DNA of 64,000 nucleotides, taken from Deltaproteobacteria bacterium. GTDB taxonomy: Bacteria > Myxococcota_A > UBA9160 > UBA4427. The DNA is taken from positions 372,001-436,000 of the forward strand of contig JADJOR010000001.1 in assembly GCA_016713665.1 (NCBI GenBank), given 5' to 3'. The notes beneath the pieces were generated by a model, which was not told the origin of the DNA, ran no database searches, and saw nothing but the letters and a program-made list of their open reading frames with translations. A program made the position numbers and the translations under genes. How positions within the stretch are numbered: the first letter of the stretch is position 1; each line of letters begins with the position of its first letter. Shown here piece after piece: positions 47,546 through 56,524 of this stretch.

Positions 47546-47891
47546 CGGGAGGGGGAGGGGCGGCGGACTCATTCAATGGGGGGTGAGAGGTTGGACATTT
47601 CGGAAGAAATGGCCAATCCGCCGCCACTCCGAAACCCGAATGACTTTTGGGCATTATGGCGGGTGGGATCGGCTTGTCAATCCGGTTTTCCGGATTCGTC
47701 CGATCTTTTCCGGAGAGGTTCAAAACCAATCGCTTTTGTCGAAGTTCGAGAATCTTCTCGAAGTCTGGCGGGGCGTGAACCACCGTACTTCGCCGGGCTC
47801 GTCCCGATCGACTCCGTCCGGGGCGTCGGGTACGTTCCGCGCGCCGCCAGCCCGACGGACTCGATGGCCGCCACTGCGAATCGGAATTCCC
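47546..47891 (+). promoter_or_regulatory. AT-richer 346-base region upstream of miaB
   Basis: This stretch (especially 47600-47765) is visibly richer in A and T than the rest of the window. It contains ATCCGG-TTTT-CCGGAT and, at 47745-47762, the inverted repeat TTCGAGAA-TC-TTCTCGAA. It probably holds the miaB promoter and a regulator-binding site. A 111-codon open frame from 47576 shows no family features and is not called. Confidence 0.45.
47745..47762. repeat. perfect 8-bp inverted repeat, operator-like
   Basis: TTCGAGAATCTTCTCGAA has two perfect 8-base half-sites separated by TC, about 130 bases upstream of the miaB start. It can also be read as TTCnnGAAnnTTCnnGAA. The binding protein is unknown. 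Confidence 0.5.
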
Positions 47892-49362
47892 TTGTCTGCC
47901 CAGCGATTTAGCGTCCGAACCTACGGCTGCCAGATGAACGTCCACGACTCCGAGAAGGTCGCGGCGCTGCTCGAGGGGGCAGGGCTCGTCGCGAGTCCGA
48001 GCGGAGGGGGACGCGGACGTCCTCGTCATCAATACCTGCTCGATCCGCGACAAGGCCGAGCATCAGCTCTACAGCGACCTCGGCCTGCTGCGCCTCTGGA
48101 AGGCCGAGCGGCCGGGAAGGAGGGTGGCCGTCGGAGGCTGTGTCGCCGAGCAGCTCGGCGAGAAGCTCCTCGACCGCTTTACCCACGTCGACTTCGTCTT
48201 CGGCACCCACCACCTGCGCCGGGTCCCCGAGCTGCTCGCCGCGGCGCAGGCGGGCGAGCGGTCGAGCGAGGTCGGTGAGGATCGCAGCGCGGCGCGGCGC
48301 TTCGACCTGCCGATGGCGACCCGGGCCGAGCCGGGGCAGGGCGTTCGGCGCAAGGCCTTCGTCACGGTGATGGAGGGCTGCGACATGTTCTGCAGCTTCT
48401 GCATCGTGCCGCTGACGCGGGGGCGGGAGGTGAGCCGTGCGGCGGCGGAGGTCGAGGCCGAGGTCCGAGCCCTCGTCGAGCGGGGCATCCGCGAGGTGAC
48501 GCTGCTCGGTCAGACGGTGAACGCGTACGGGCGGCACGACGTCCGGCGCGGACAGGCGGGCGAGGCGGGCACGATGCCGTTTGCCGAGCTGCTCGGCCGC
48601 CTCGACGCGATCCCGGGCCTCGAGCGCATCCGCTACACGAGCCCCCATCCGCTCTTCTTCGACGATGCGCTGATCCGCGCCCATGGCGAGCTCGAGCACC
48701 TCTGTCCCCACGTCCATCTGCCGCTCCAGAGCGGCTCGAACCGGATCCTCGAGGCGATGCGTCGCCGCTATACCCGGGAGCGCTACCTCGAGATCGCCGA
48801 GGCCCTGCGCCGGGCCCGCCCGGACCTCGTCCTGACGACGGACCTGATCGTCGGCTTCCCGGGCGAGAGCGACCTCGACTTCGAGCAGACGCTCTCGATC
48901 GTCGAGGCCGCGGGCTTCGTCGACAGCTTCAGCTTCAAGTACTCGCCGCGCCCCGGCACGGCCGCGGTCCAGCTCGGGGACCCGGTTGCCCCGGAGCTCG
49001 CCCAGGCGCGGCTGCTCCGTCTGCAGGCGCTCCAGAGCGAGCGCACCCTGGCCTACCACCGCTCCCGCGTGGGCCAGGAGACCCGGGTCCTGATCGAGGG
49101 CGAGAGTCGCCACGGGGCGGGCCAGGTGTCGGGCCGGGATCCGCATCAGCGGGTCGTGAACCTCGATCCGAGGCCGGGGCAGGCGCTCCTGCCGGGCGAT
49201 CGCGTCGCGGTCCGGATCGTCGAGGCGACCCCCCACTCGCTGCGGGCGGTTGCGCTCCCGACGGAAACGGACGGGGCGATCGAGGCGCGCCGATCCGAGG
49301 CCGCCGGGCGGGTGGCCCTCGCCCTCGCCGGGTCCCCGGCCAGTCCGTCTCCGGCCGGGTGA
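47892..49362 (+). CDS. miaB: tRNA-2-methylthio-N6-dimethylallyladenosine synthase (one frameshift)
   Basis: Reconstructed as ~489 residues. The methylthiotransferase N-terminal domain starts RFSVRTYGCQMNVHDSEKVAALLEGAGL and, after the break, continues DADVLVINTCSIRDKAEHQLYSDLG and VAVGGCVAEQLGEKLL. The radical-SAM CxxxCxxC is VMEGCDMFCSFCIVPLTRG, and a C-terminal TRAM domain is present. It adds the methylthio group at A37 of tRNAs. Deleting one G from the G5 run at 48006-48010 restores the frame. The start is taken as TTG 47892 because no ATG or GTG precedes the conserved region in frame at a sensible distance; this is tentative. Confidence 0.88.
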
Positions 49363-49496
49363 TTCACCCGATCACCGGTGAAGTCGAGCCCCACGCCCGC
49401 CGATGAGCCCGCGGAGGCAGCACGCGCCGAGGGGGCCCGGGAAAACGCCTTCCCGCCCCTTCGATCGGCCCGCGCGTGCCCGTCTCTCGAGGGGCC

Positions 49497-51332
49497 ATGG
49501 GCAAGGCACGCATTCTCGCCGTCGACGACCAGCGCTATTTCCGCGAGCTGATCGAGGGGCTCCTGTCCGACGCCGGCTACGACGTCGAGACCGCCTCGTC
49601 CGGCGAGGAGGCGCTCCAGTGCCTCGAGCAGCACGACTACGAGATCGTGCTGACCGACCTCGTGATGCCGGAGATGGACGGGACCGAGCTCGTCCGCCGC
49701 GTCCGGGAGCGCCGGCCCCACCAGGACGTCGTGATGGTGACGGGCGTCGTCGACGTGAAGACCGCCGTCGAGGCGATGAAGCAGGGCGCCACCGACTACA
49801 TCCTGAAGCCCTTCGATCGCGAGTCCCTGGTCGAAGCGGTCGGCAAGATCGTCGACCGGCTCCGGCTGCGCAGCGAGCACGCGCGCCTGATCGAAGAGAA
49901 CCTCGAATACATGGGCATCGTGTCGCTGTTCGAGCGGGCGACGGGGCTCTTCTCGACGCTCGCGGTCGAGCCGCTGGCCGAGCGCCTGCTCGAGGGCTTG
50001 TGTCTCGAGACCCGCGCGCAGACCGGCGTCCTCTGGCTCGCGGCGGAGGTCGGAAGCGAGTCCTTCGGGCTCGTCGGCATGCGCGGGCTCGTGCGGGTCG
50101 AAGGGGAGCCGAAAACGATCGGCATCGACGAGATCGAGGCGGCCTGGTGTCCCGGGCTCGGCGGTGCGCGCTCGGCGGTCGCGGTGCTGCCGGAGGACGC
50201 GGAGGCCAGCGAGGCACTCTTCATGCCGATCCGCAGCGGGGCCGACGTGATCGGCGTCGCGCGGCTCTCGGATCGTCTCCACGGCGAGGGCTTCCCCGCG
50301 ACCGATCGGGCGATGGCCGAGAAGTTCGCGGAGCTCGGGGGAATCGCGCTCGGCAACGCGATGCGCTTCCGCGCCCTCGAACGCAGGACGCTCCGGGACG
50401 TCGACACGCGCGCCTACTCCCGCGCCTATCTCGACGACGCGGTCCGCAACGAGATCCACAAGGCCAACCGGTTCGGTCATCGCTTCTCGCTGCTGCGCAT
50501 CGATCTCGAGCCGAGTGCGAGGCTCGATCGGTCGACGTCCGGGACGCCGCCCTTGTCCGCCGTCGACGCGGGGGATTTCGCGCGCCAGGTCGAGATCGCG
50601 CTCCGGGGAACGGACCTGCTCGCCTCCGAGGCGTGGCAGACGTTCCACGTGCTGCTGCCCCAGACCGATGCCCTCGGCGTCGGCGTGCTCGTCCGCCGGA
50701 TCGAGCGCACGACGACGGATTGGTTGGCGCGCCATCCGGGCCAGCTCCTGCGCTTCGCCAGCGCGACCTTCCCCGCCGACGGGACCCAGCTCGATGCGCT
50801 TCATCGCGTGATCGATCAGCGCCGGGAGGCCGCGCGGCAAAGCCTGCTCGCGGCCCATCCCGAGCTCGCCCGGGCGCAGAACATCGACACGATCTTCGAT
50901 CAGATGCTCGAGCTCGGTTCGGTCGAGGCCCTCGAGACCGAGGGCGAGATCCTCCGCTTCGTGCTCGAAGACGTGTTCCGGCGCCCGGAGGATCGCGGGA
51001 TCCTCTTCCTCTCGCCGGGGAGCCGGTGGGCATCCGATCTGCTCGAGACCCTCGAAGAGGTGCGCGGTCGCGCGACGCAGACCGAGATCGTGATCCTGGC
51101 CGACGGGGTCGAGCACGAGAGTGATTCCCGGGTCCACGTCGTCAAGAAATCCCCCCTCGATGCGCGGCGTCCCTTCGCGGTGTACTTCGGCGACGGCCCC
51201 GCCTATGCGCTCGTCGGTCAGGTCGGCGTGGTCGCCTCGCGCGTGCCGCTCTTCCAGTCCTCCGATCGGACGCTCGTCGAACATCTCGCCTTCCGGCTCC
51301 AGCGCGAGCTCGGCATCCTGGTCTCGGTCTAG
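49497..51332 (+). CDS. response regulator with GAF and degenerate GGDEF domain
   Basis: A 611-residue protein: intact receiver (VDDQ, phospho-acceptor in TDLVMPEMDG, LKPF), a GAF domain (~145-290), then a GGDEF-like region beginning TLRDVDTRAYSRAYLDDAV. At the catalytic position where active diguanylate cyclases have RYGGDEFAVLLP the protein reads SEAWQTFHVLLP, so it should not make c-di-GMP. A C-terminal ~150-residue region (VEALETEGEILRFVLEDVF to LVEHLAFRLQRELGI) looks like a further sensory domain, possibly DICT-like. GAGGGGCC precedes the ATG at 49497. It heads a three-gene unit; the next start is 13 bases after its stop. Confidence 0.82.
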   Translation: MGKARILAVDDQRYFRELIEGLLSDAGYDVETASSGEEALQCLEQHDYEIVLTDLVMPEMDGTELVRRVRERRPHQDVVMVTGVVDVKTAVEAMKQGATDYILKPFDRESLVEAVGKIVDRLRLRSEHARLIEENLEYMGIVSLFERATGLFSTLAVEPLAERLLEGLCLETRAQTGVLWLAAEVGSESFGLVGMRGLVRVEGEPKTIGIDEIEAAWCPGLGGARSAVAVLPEDAEASEALFMPIRSGADVIGVARLSDRLHGEGFPATDRAMAEKFAELGGIALGNAMRFRALERRTLRDVDTRAYSRAYLDDAVRNEIHKANRFGHRFSLLRIDLEPSARLDRSTSGTPPLSAVDAGDFARQVEIALRGTDLLASEAWQTFHVLLPQTDALGVGVLVRRIERTTTDWLARHPGQLLRFASATFPADGTQLDALHRVIDQRREAARQSLLAAHPELARAQNIDTIFDQMLELGSVEALETEGEILRFVLEDVFRRPEDRGILFLSPGSRWASDLLETLEEVRGRATQTEIVILADGVEHESDSRVHVVKKSPLDARRPFAVYFGDGPAYALVGQVGVVASRVPLFQSSDRTLVEHLAFRLQRELGILVSV

Positions 51333-51345
51333 GGTGGAGCGCGCC

Positions 51346-52920
51346 GTGACGACCCGCTGCGAATCGATCCTGATCGCCGATGGCCAGGCTGCCCGGGCCG
51401 AGCGGCTCGCCCGGGCCTTCGAGTTGGCGGGGCGTCCGGTGACCCTCGCCGCGAATGGCGCGGCGGCGCTGGAGCTCGCGCTCTCCCAGCCGCCGCGCTT
51501 GCTGGTCGTGCACGCCGACCTGCCGCTCGTCGACGCGGCCAAGCTCTCGGAGATCCTGCGAGCCAATCCGCGAACCCGACACGTCCACTTCCTCGTGCTC
51601 GGGCGCGAAGGACGACGGGGAGGGGCCGCCGCCATCGGAGACGAATGGCTCGAGGAGTCGGCGCCGAGCGACGCGGTCGTCGCTGCGGCGGCGCGGATGC
51701 TCGAGCGTCAGGTCCGCCTCGAAGAGCTCGATCTCGGCGCCCATGAAGCGAATCTGCTCGAGGGCAGCCTGCTCGACCTGCGTCCCGCGGAGCTCCTGCA
51801 GATGCTCCATCTGCGTCGGGCCTCCGGACGCCTGACGCTCTCGAACGGCCAGGACGGGCCGCGCGCGGCGACGGCACGGCTCGGTCTCGCGAGCGGCGAG
51901 CTCCAGTCGGTCGACCTCGGCGCCGTCCACGGCGAGAAGGCGTTGTTCCGGATCCTCGAGTGGACCGAAGGCCATTTCCGCTTCGAGCCCGGCGCGATCG
52001 ACGGCGTGGCTTCGATCAAGGTGCCGACCCGAGCGCTGCTCGCCGAGGGGCGCCGTCAGCTCGAGGAGTGGCAGCGGCTGGCTGCGAAGCTGCCGCCGCT
52101 CGAGTCGCCGATCCGCCTGCGGGTCGCGCGCGGAGAGCTGCCCCCGGTCCTGCATCCGTTGACGCAGGAGGTGCTCGGTCTGATCGAGAACGCCACGCGC
52201 GTCGGCGACGTCCTCGATCAGTGCAGTCAGCCCGACTATCAAATCCTGCGAACGCTCCATACCCTGGCCGAGCGCGGGATCATCGAGTTCGGCCGCGCGC
52301 GCCTCGCGCCGCCGGAGTCGATCGCCCACGCGCTCTTCAGCGAGGCCCAGGTCCGGCGGCTGCGCGGCTTCGTCCAGTCCGACCGGCGTTCCGGGGCGCC
52401 GCTGCCGAATGCGAAGCTGCTCGTCGTCGCCGCGAGCGAGGACGCGATCCAGCGCTTCGAGGAGCTGCTCGAGAAGGTCCCCGGCGCGGAGCTCGCCCCC
52501 GTGCCGTCCCCGCGCTGCGAGGGGCGGACCGGCGACCCGAAGCGCCCGCTGACGGCCCTCGGTCGGCTGGCCATCGACGGCGAGCTCGCGATCGATCTGA
52601 TCCACCTCCCGGCCGAGACCGCCTTCGCACCGCTCTGGGCCTTCGCGGCCCACCACGCCCTGGGTACGATCGTGCTCCACGATGCGCGGATGGGGACCAG
52701 CGCCGATGCGCTGAAGGACGTCGCGGCGGCGCTCGCCAGCCAACCGGCTGCCCGCACGTTCCACGTCGTCCTGCTCGGTGCCGGCGAGCGGGTCCCGCCG
52801 GAGGAGCTGCGCCGGAACCTCGCGCTGCTCGACTCGGCGAGCCTCTTCCTGCTGCCCCTCGATCCGTCCAAGGATCCGAGCTCGCTCGTGCGCAGTCTCT
52901 TCGCGAGGATCGTGCCTTGA
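51346..52920 (+). CDS. pseudo-receiver / PATAN (DUF4388) / degenerate MglA-type GTPase protein
   Basis: A 524-residue protein with three recognisable parts. Residues 1-~120 have a receiver fold but the acidic pair is ADGQ and the phospho-acceptor position reads VHADLP, so phosphorylation is doubtful. A PATAN/DUF4388 domain follows (LEGSLLDLRPAELLQMLHLRRASGRLTL to GHFRFEPG), then a winged-helix-like segment (~260-330). The C-terminal ~150 residues align by pattern with MglA/Arf-like GTPases (ALGRLAIDGELAIDLIHLPAETAFAPLW and GTIVLHDARMG), but the P-loop is replaced by KLLVVAASEDAIQRF and the Gly-Gln of G3 is lost. Start GTG 51346 follows GGAG. Its stop overlaps the start of the next gene (TTGA). 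Confidence 0.75.
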   Translation: MTTRCESILIADGQAARAERLARAFELAGRPVTLAANGAAALELALSQPPRLLVVHADLPLVDAAKLSEILRANPRTRHVHFLVLGREGRRGGAAAIGDEWLEESAPSDAVVAAAARMLERQVRLEELDLGAHEANLLEGSLLDLRPAELLQMLHLRRASGRLTLSNGQDGPRAATARLGLASGELQSVDLGAVHGEKALFRILEWTEGHFRFEPGAIDGVASIKVPTRALLAEGRRQLEEWQRLAAKLPPLESPIRLRVARGELPPVLHPLTQEVLGLIENATRVGDVLDQCSQPDYQILRTLHTLAERGIIEFGRARLAPPESIAHALFSEAQVRRLRGFVQSDRRSGAPLPNAKLLVVAASEDAIQRFEELLEKVPGAELAPVPSPRCEGRTGDPKRPLTALGRLAIDGELAIDLIHLPAETAFAPLWAFAAHHALGTIVLHDARMGTSADALKDVAAALASQPAARTFHVVLLGAGERVPPEELRRNLALLDSASLFLLPLDPSKDPSSLVRSLFARIVP

Positions 52921-53393
52921 AGCCCGATGCCCTGAAGCGGCATTCGCTCTTCGCGGAGCTCTCGGAGGAGGAACGCGAGATCGCCGCGTCGCTCTTCGAG
53001 CAGCGTCGGCTCGCCGATGGCAAGAGCGCCTTCCGCGAGGGGAGCGAGAGCGAGGGACTCGTCCTGCTCGAGGCCGGACGGCTGAAGCTCCGCAGCACCC
53101 GGACCAATGGGATCGTCGGCAGCCTCGAAGCCCCCGATCATCTCGGCGCCGGATCCCTGTTCACCCTCGGCAAGCGCGAGGTCACGGCCCTCGCCGACGG
53201 CCCGTGCACGATCTACACCCTGTCGCGCTCGGCGCTCGCCCGACTGGCCGAGGATTCGCCCCGGGCTGGCTATCGGCTGGCCGCGGCGGTGGCCAGCGAG
53301 CTCGCCGGGCTGGCCCGCAAGGGGCTCGATCCGCTCTCGCGGCGCGATCTGGCCGACGTCGAGGGCGACGAGGACCCGGATTCGTTCGGTTGA
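52917..53393 (+). CDS. cyclic-nucleotide-binding-fold protein without DNA-binding domain
   Basis: A 158-residue cNMP-binding fold: LKRHSLFAELSEEEREIAASLFEQRRLADGKSAFREGSESEGLVLLEAGRLKL is the typical Crp-like beta roll. In the phosphate-binding cassette the usual GE--L----R-A is LGAGSLFTLGKREVTAL, lacking the Glu that contacts ribose. No helix-turn-helix follows; the protein ends in an acidic tail. It starts with TTG overlapping the stop of the PATAN gene (TTGA), so it is translationally coupled to it and is probably a partner protein rather than a transcription factor. Confidence 0.72.
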   Translation: MKPDALKRHSLFAELSEEEREIAASLFEQRRLADGKSAFREGSESEGLVLLEAGRLKLRSTRTNGIVGSLEAPDHLGAGSLFTLGKREVTALADGPCTIYTLSRSALARLAEDSPRAGYRLAAAVASELAGLARKGLDPLSRRDLADVEGDEDPDSFG

Positions 53394-53448
53394 CCGCCCT
53401 GCTGGCCCCGATTATTCTGGGCTTTTGCCGGGGAGGCGTGCATCGCCG

Positions 53449-54909
53449 ATGGGCCGATCGGAGATCCGCGAGGGACTGACGTTCGACGACGTTCTACTCG
53501 TCCCTGCCGCCTCGGAAGTGCTGCCGTCCGACGTCGACCTCAAGACCCAGCTGACCGTCGAGATCCATCTCAATACGCCGCTCGTCTCGGCGGCGATGGA
53601 TACCGTGACCGAGCACGAGACCGCGATCTGCATGGCCCGCAACGGCGGCATCGGGATCGTCCACAAGAACCTCCCGATCGCCGAGCAGGCGTCGGAGGTC
53701 GACAAGGTCAAGCGCTCCGAGTCCGGCATGATCGTCGACCCGATCACGATGCGGCCCGAGCAGAAGATCCGCGAGGCGCTCGAGGTCATGAGCCGCTTCC
53801 GGATCTCGGGCGTGCCCGTGACCCGCGACGGCAAGGCCGTCGGCATCCTGACGAATCGAGACCTGCGCTTCGTGAAGGACGTCTCGGCCGAGATCTCGAC
53901 CGTGATGACGAGCCAGGATCTGGTGACGGTTCCGCCGGGCACGACGATGGATCGCGCCCAGGAGCTGCTCCACGCCCATCGCATCGAGAAGCTTCTCGTC
54001 GTCGACGAAGCGGGCAAGCTCTGCGGACTCATCACGATCAAGGACATCGAGAAGACCGAGCGCTACCCGGACGCCTGCAAGGACGCCTTCGGCCGCCTGC
54101 GCTGCGGCGCGGCGATCGGCGTCGGACCCGATCGCCTCGAGCGGACCCAGGCCCTCGTCGATGCGGGCGTCGACGTCGTCGTCGTCGATACGGCCCACGG
54201 CCACTCGGCGGGGGTCCTGCAAACGATCCGGGAGCTGAAGAGCCACTTTCCGAGCCTGCCCCTGATCGGGGGCAACGTCGCGACGGCGGAGGGAACGGAG
54301 GCGCTGATCAAGGCCGGGGTCTCCGCCGTGAAGATCGGCGTCGGGCCGGGCTCGATCTGTACGACGCGCGTGATCGCCGGCGTGGGCGTGCCGCAGTTCA
54401 CGGCGATCCGCGACGCGGCGGAGGTCGCCGACCGGGCCGGGATTCCGGTGATCGGCGACGGCGGCATCAAGTATTCGGGCGACGTCGTGAAGGGGCTCGC
54501 AGCGGGGGCCTCGACGATCATGATCGGCTCGCTCTTCGCGGGGACCGACGAGGCGCCGGGCGAGGTCGTGCTCTTCCAGGGCCGCTCGTACAAGGTCTAC
54601 CGCGGCATGGGCTCTCTCGGCGCGATGGCCGCCGGCAGCCGCGATCGCTATTTCCAGGCCGGCGTCGACACGGAGAAGCTCGTGCCCGAGGGCATCGAGG
54701 GACGCGTGCCGTATCGCGGGAGCCTCTCGCAGTCGCTCCATCAGCTCTTCGGCGGATTGCGCTCCGGGATGGGCTATTGCGGAGCGCCGAACCTCGCGTC
54801 CCTGCGCCGGGGCGCGCGCTTCGTTCGCATCACGACCGCCGGCCTGCACGAGAGCCACGTCCACGACGTGATCATCACGAAAGAGGCGCCGAACTACCGC
54901 TTCGAATAA
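53449..54909 (+). CDS. guaB: inosine-5'-monophosphate dehydrogenase
   Basis: A 486-residue IMPDH. It begins EGLTFDDVLLVPAASEVLPSDVDL, has paired CBS domains (~92-205) inserted in the barrel, the catalytic loop IGVGPGSICTTRVIAGVGVPQ with the active Cys (~304), GDGGIKYSGDVVKGLAAGA and the flap motif YRGMGSLGAM. It oxidises IMP to XMP, the committed step to GMP. GGGAGG lies 11 bases before the ATG. guaA follows 36 bases downstream. Confidence 0.97.
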   Translation: MGRSEIREGLTFDDVLLVPAASEVLPSDVDLKTQLTVEIHLNTPLVSAAMDTVTEHETAICMARNGGIGIVHKNLPIAEQASEVDKVKRSESGMIVDPITMRPEQKIREALEVMSRFRISGVPVTRDGKAVGILTNRDLRFVKDVSAEISTVMTSQDLVTVPPGTTMDRAQELLHAHRIEKLLVVDEAGKLCGLITIKDIEKTERYPDACKDAFGRLRCGAAIGVGPDRLERTQALVDAGVDVVVVDTAHGHSAGVLQTIRELKSHFPSLPLIGGNVATAEGTEALIKAGVSAVKIGVGPGSICTTRVIAGVGVPQFTAIRDAAEVADRAGIPVIGDGGIKYSGDVVKGLAAGASTIMIGSLFAGTDEAPGEVVLFQGRSYKVYRGMGSLGAMAAGSRDRYFQAGVDTEKLVPEGIEGRVPYRGSLSQSLHQLFGGLRSGMGYCGAPNLASLRRGARFVRITTAGLHESHVHDVIITKEAPNYRFE

Positions 54910-54945
54910 CGACCGCGGCGAGTCGCGTCCGAGGATCCAGCCCCG

Positions 54946-56521
54946 ATGTCTTCCCATCAAAAGGCCACGAGCTCGAGGATCCTGATCCTCGACTTCGGTG
55001 CCCAGTATTCGCAGCTGATCGCGCGCCGGGTCCGCGAGGCCCACGTCTACTGCGAGCTCCATCCGGCCCACATGGATCTCGCGGCGATCCGCGCCTTCGC
55101 CCCGACGGGCATCATCCTCTCAGGCGGGCCGAGCTCGGTTCTCGATGCCGACGCGCCCGACATGGACGCGGGCGTCTTCGCGCTCGGCGTCCCGATCCTC
55201 GGCATCTGCTACGGCCTGCAGCTCGTCGTGCAGAAGCTCGGCGGGCGGGTCGAGTCGGCGGACGATCGCGAGTACGGGCCGCGCCGCGCTGAAGCTCGAG
55301 TCCGACGATCCGCTCTTCGAGGGGCTCTCGCGCGACGTCGAGCACGTCGTCTGGATGAGCCATGGCGACCGCGTGCTCGCGCTGCCGCCCGGCATGCGGC
55401 GGATCGCGACCTCGGGCGGCTCGCCCTTCGCCGCCGTTCGCGCGGACGCGACGGCGGATCGAGCGCCGATCTGGGGCGTGCAGTTCCATCCCGAGGTGGT
55501 CCATACCGAGGGTGGCCGCCGGATGCTCGAGAACTTCGTCCTGCGCATCTGTCGCTGCGAGCCGGCCTGGACGATGTCGTCCTTCGTCGACGACGCCGTC
55601 GCGACGATCCGGAAGCAGGTCGGTTCGGCCCGGGCGGTCTGCGGCCTTTCCGGCGGCGTCGACTCCTCGGTCGCCGCCGCCCTGGTCCACCGCGCGATCG
55701 GCGACCAGCTGACCTGCATCTTCGTCGACCACGGCATGATGCGGAAGAACGAGCGCGCCGAGGTCGAGGCGCTCTTCCGCGAGAGCCTGGGCATCCATCT
55801 GATCTCGGTCGACGCTTCGGAGCGCTTCCTGTCGGCCCTCGCCGGCGTCACGGATCCCGAAAAGAAGCGCAAGATCATCGGCAATCTCTTCATCGAGGTC
55901 TTCGAGGCCGAGGCGGCGAAGATCGGCGACGTGGGCTTCCTGGTGCAGGGCACGCTCTATCCCGACGTCATCGAGAGCGTCTCGGTCAAGGGCAAATCCG
56001 TCACGATCAAGACCCACCACAACGTCGGGGGCCTGCCCGAGGACATGAAGCTCGCCCTGGTCGAGCCGCTGCGGGAGCTCTTCAAGGACGAGGTCCGCGC
56101 GGTTGGCCGAGAGCTCGGTCTCCCGGCCCGGGCCCTCGGTCGCCATCCGTTCCCGGGGCCGGGACTCGGCATCCGGATCCTCGGCGAGGTCAGCCGCGCC
56201 CGGCTCGAGCCGCTGCGCGAGGCCGACGCGATCCTGATCGAGGAGATCCGCGCGGCCGGGCTCTACGACTCGATCTGGCAGGCGCTCGTCGTCTTCCTCC
56301 CGGTCCAGAGCGTCGGCGTGATGGGCGACGGCCGGACCTACGAGAACGTCGTGGCGCTTCGCTGCGTGACGTCGACGGACGCGATGACCGCCGACGTCGC
56401 CCAGATCCCGTACGACGTCCTCGGCCGGATCGCCCGGCGCATCATCAACGAAGTCAAGGGCATCAACCGTGTCGTCTACGACATCTCCTCGAAGCCGCCG
56501 GCCACGATCGAGTGGGAATAG
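54946..56521 (+). CDS. guaA: GMP synthase, glutamine-hydrolysing (one frameshift)
   Basis: Reconstructed as ~524 residues. The class I glutaminase part has LILDFGAQYSQLIARRVRE, GIILSGGPSSV and the nucleophile motif GICYGLQLV; after the break it continues WGVQFHPEVVHT. The synthetase part has GLSGGVDSSVAAALVHRAI, HGMMRKNE and the C-terminal dimerisation domain ending PPATIEWE. It aminates XMP to GMP. The break is at GGG 55276-55278: deleting one G gives the family sequence REYGRAAL, so an extra base is likely. dnaE starts three bases after its stop. Confidence 0.93.
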
Positions 56522-56524
56522 CCG

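Noticed and set aside
47576..47911. 111-codon open frame in the miaB leader
   Set aside because: The ribosome-binding site is ~15 bases away, the residues show no family features, and it runs into the start of miaB in another frame.
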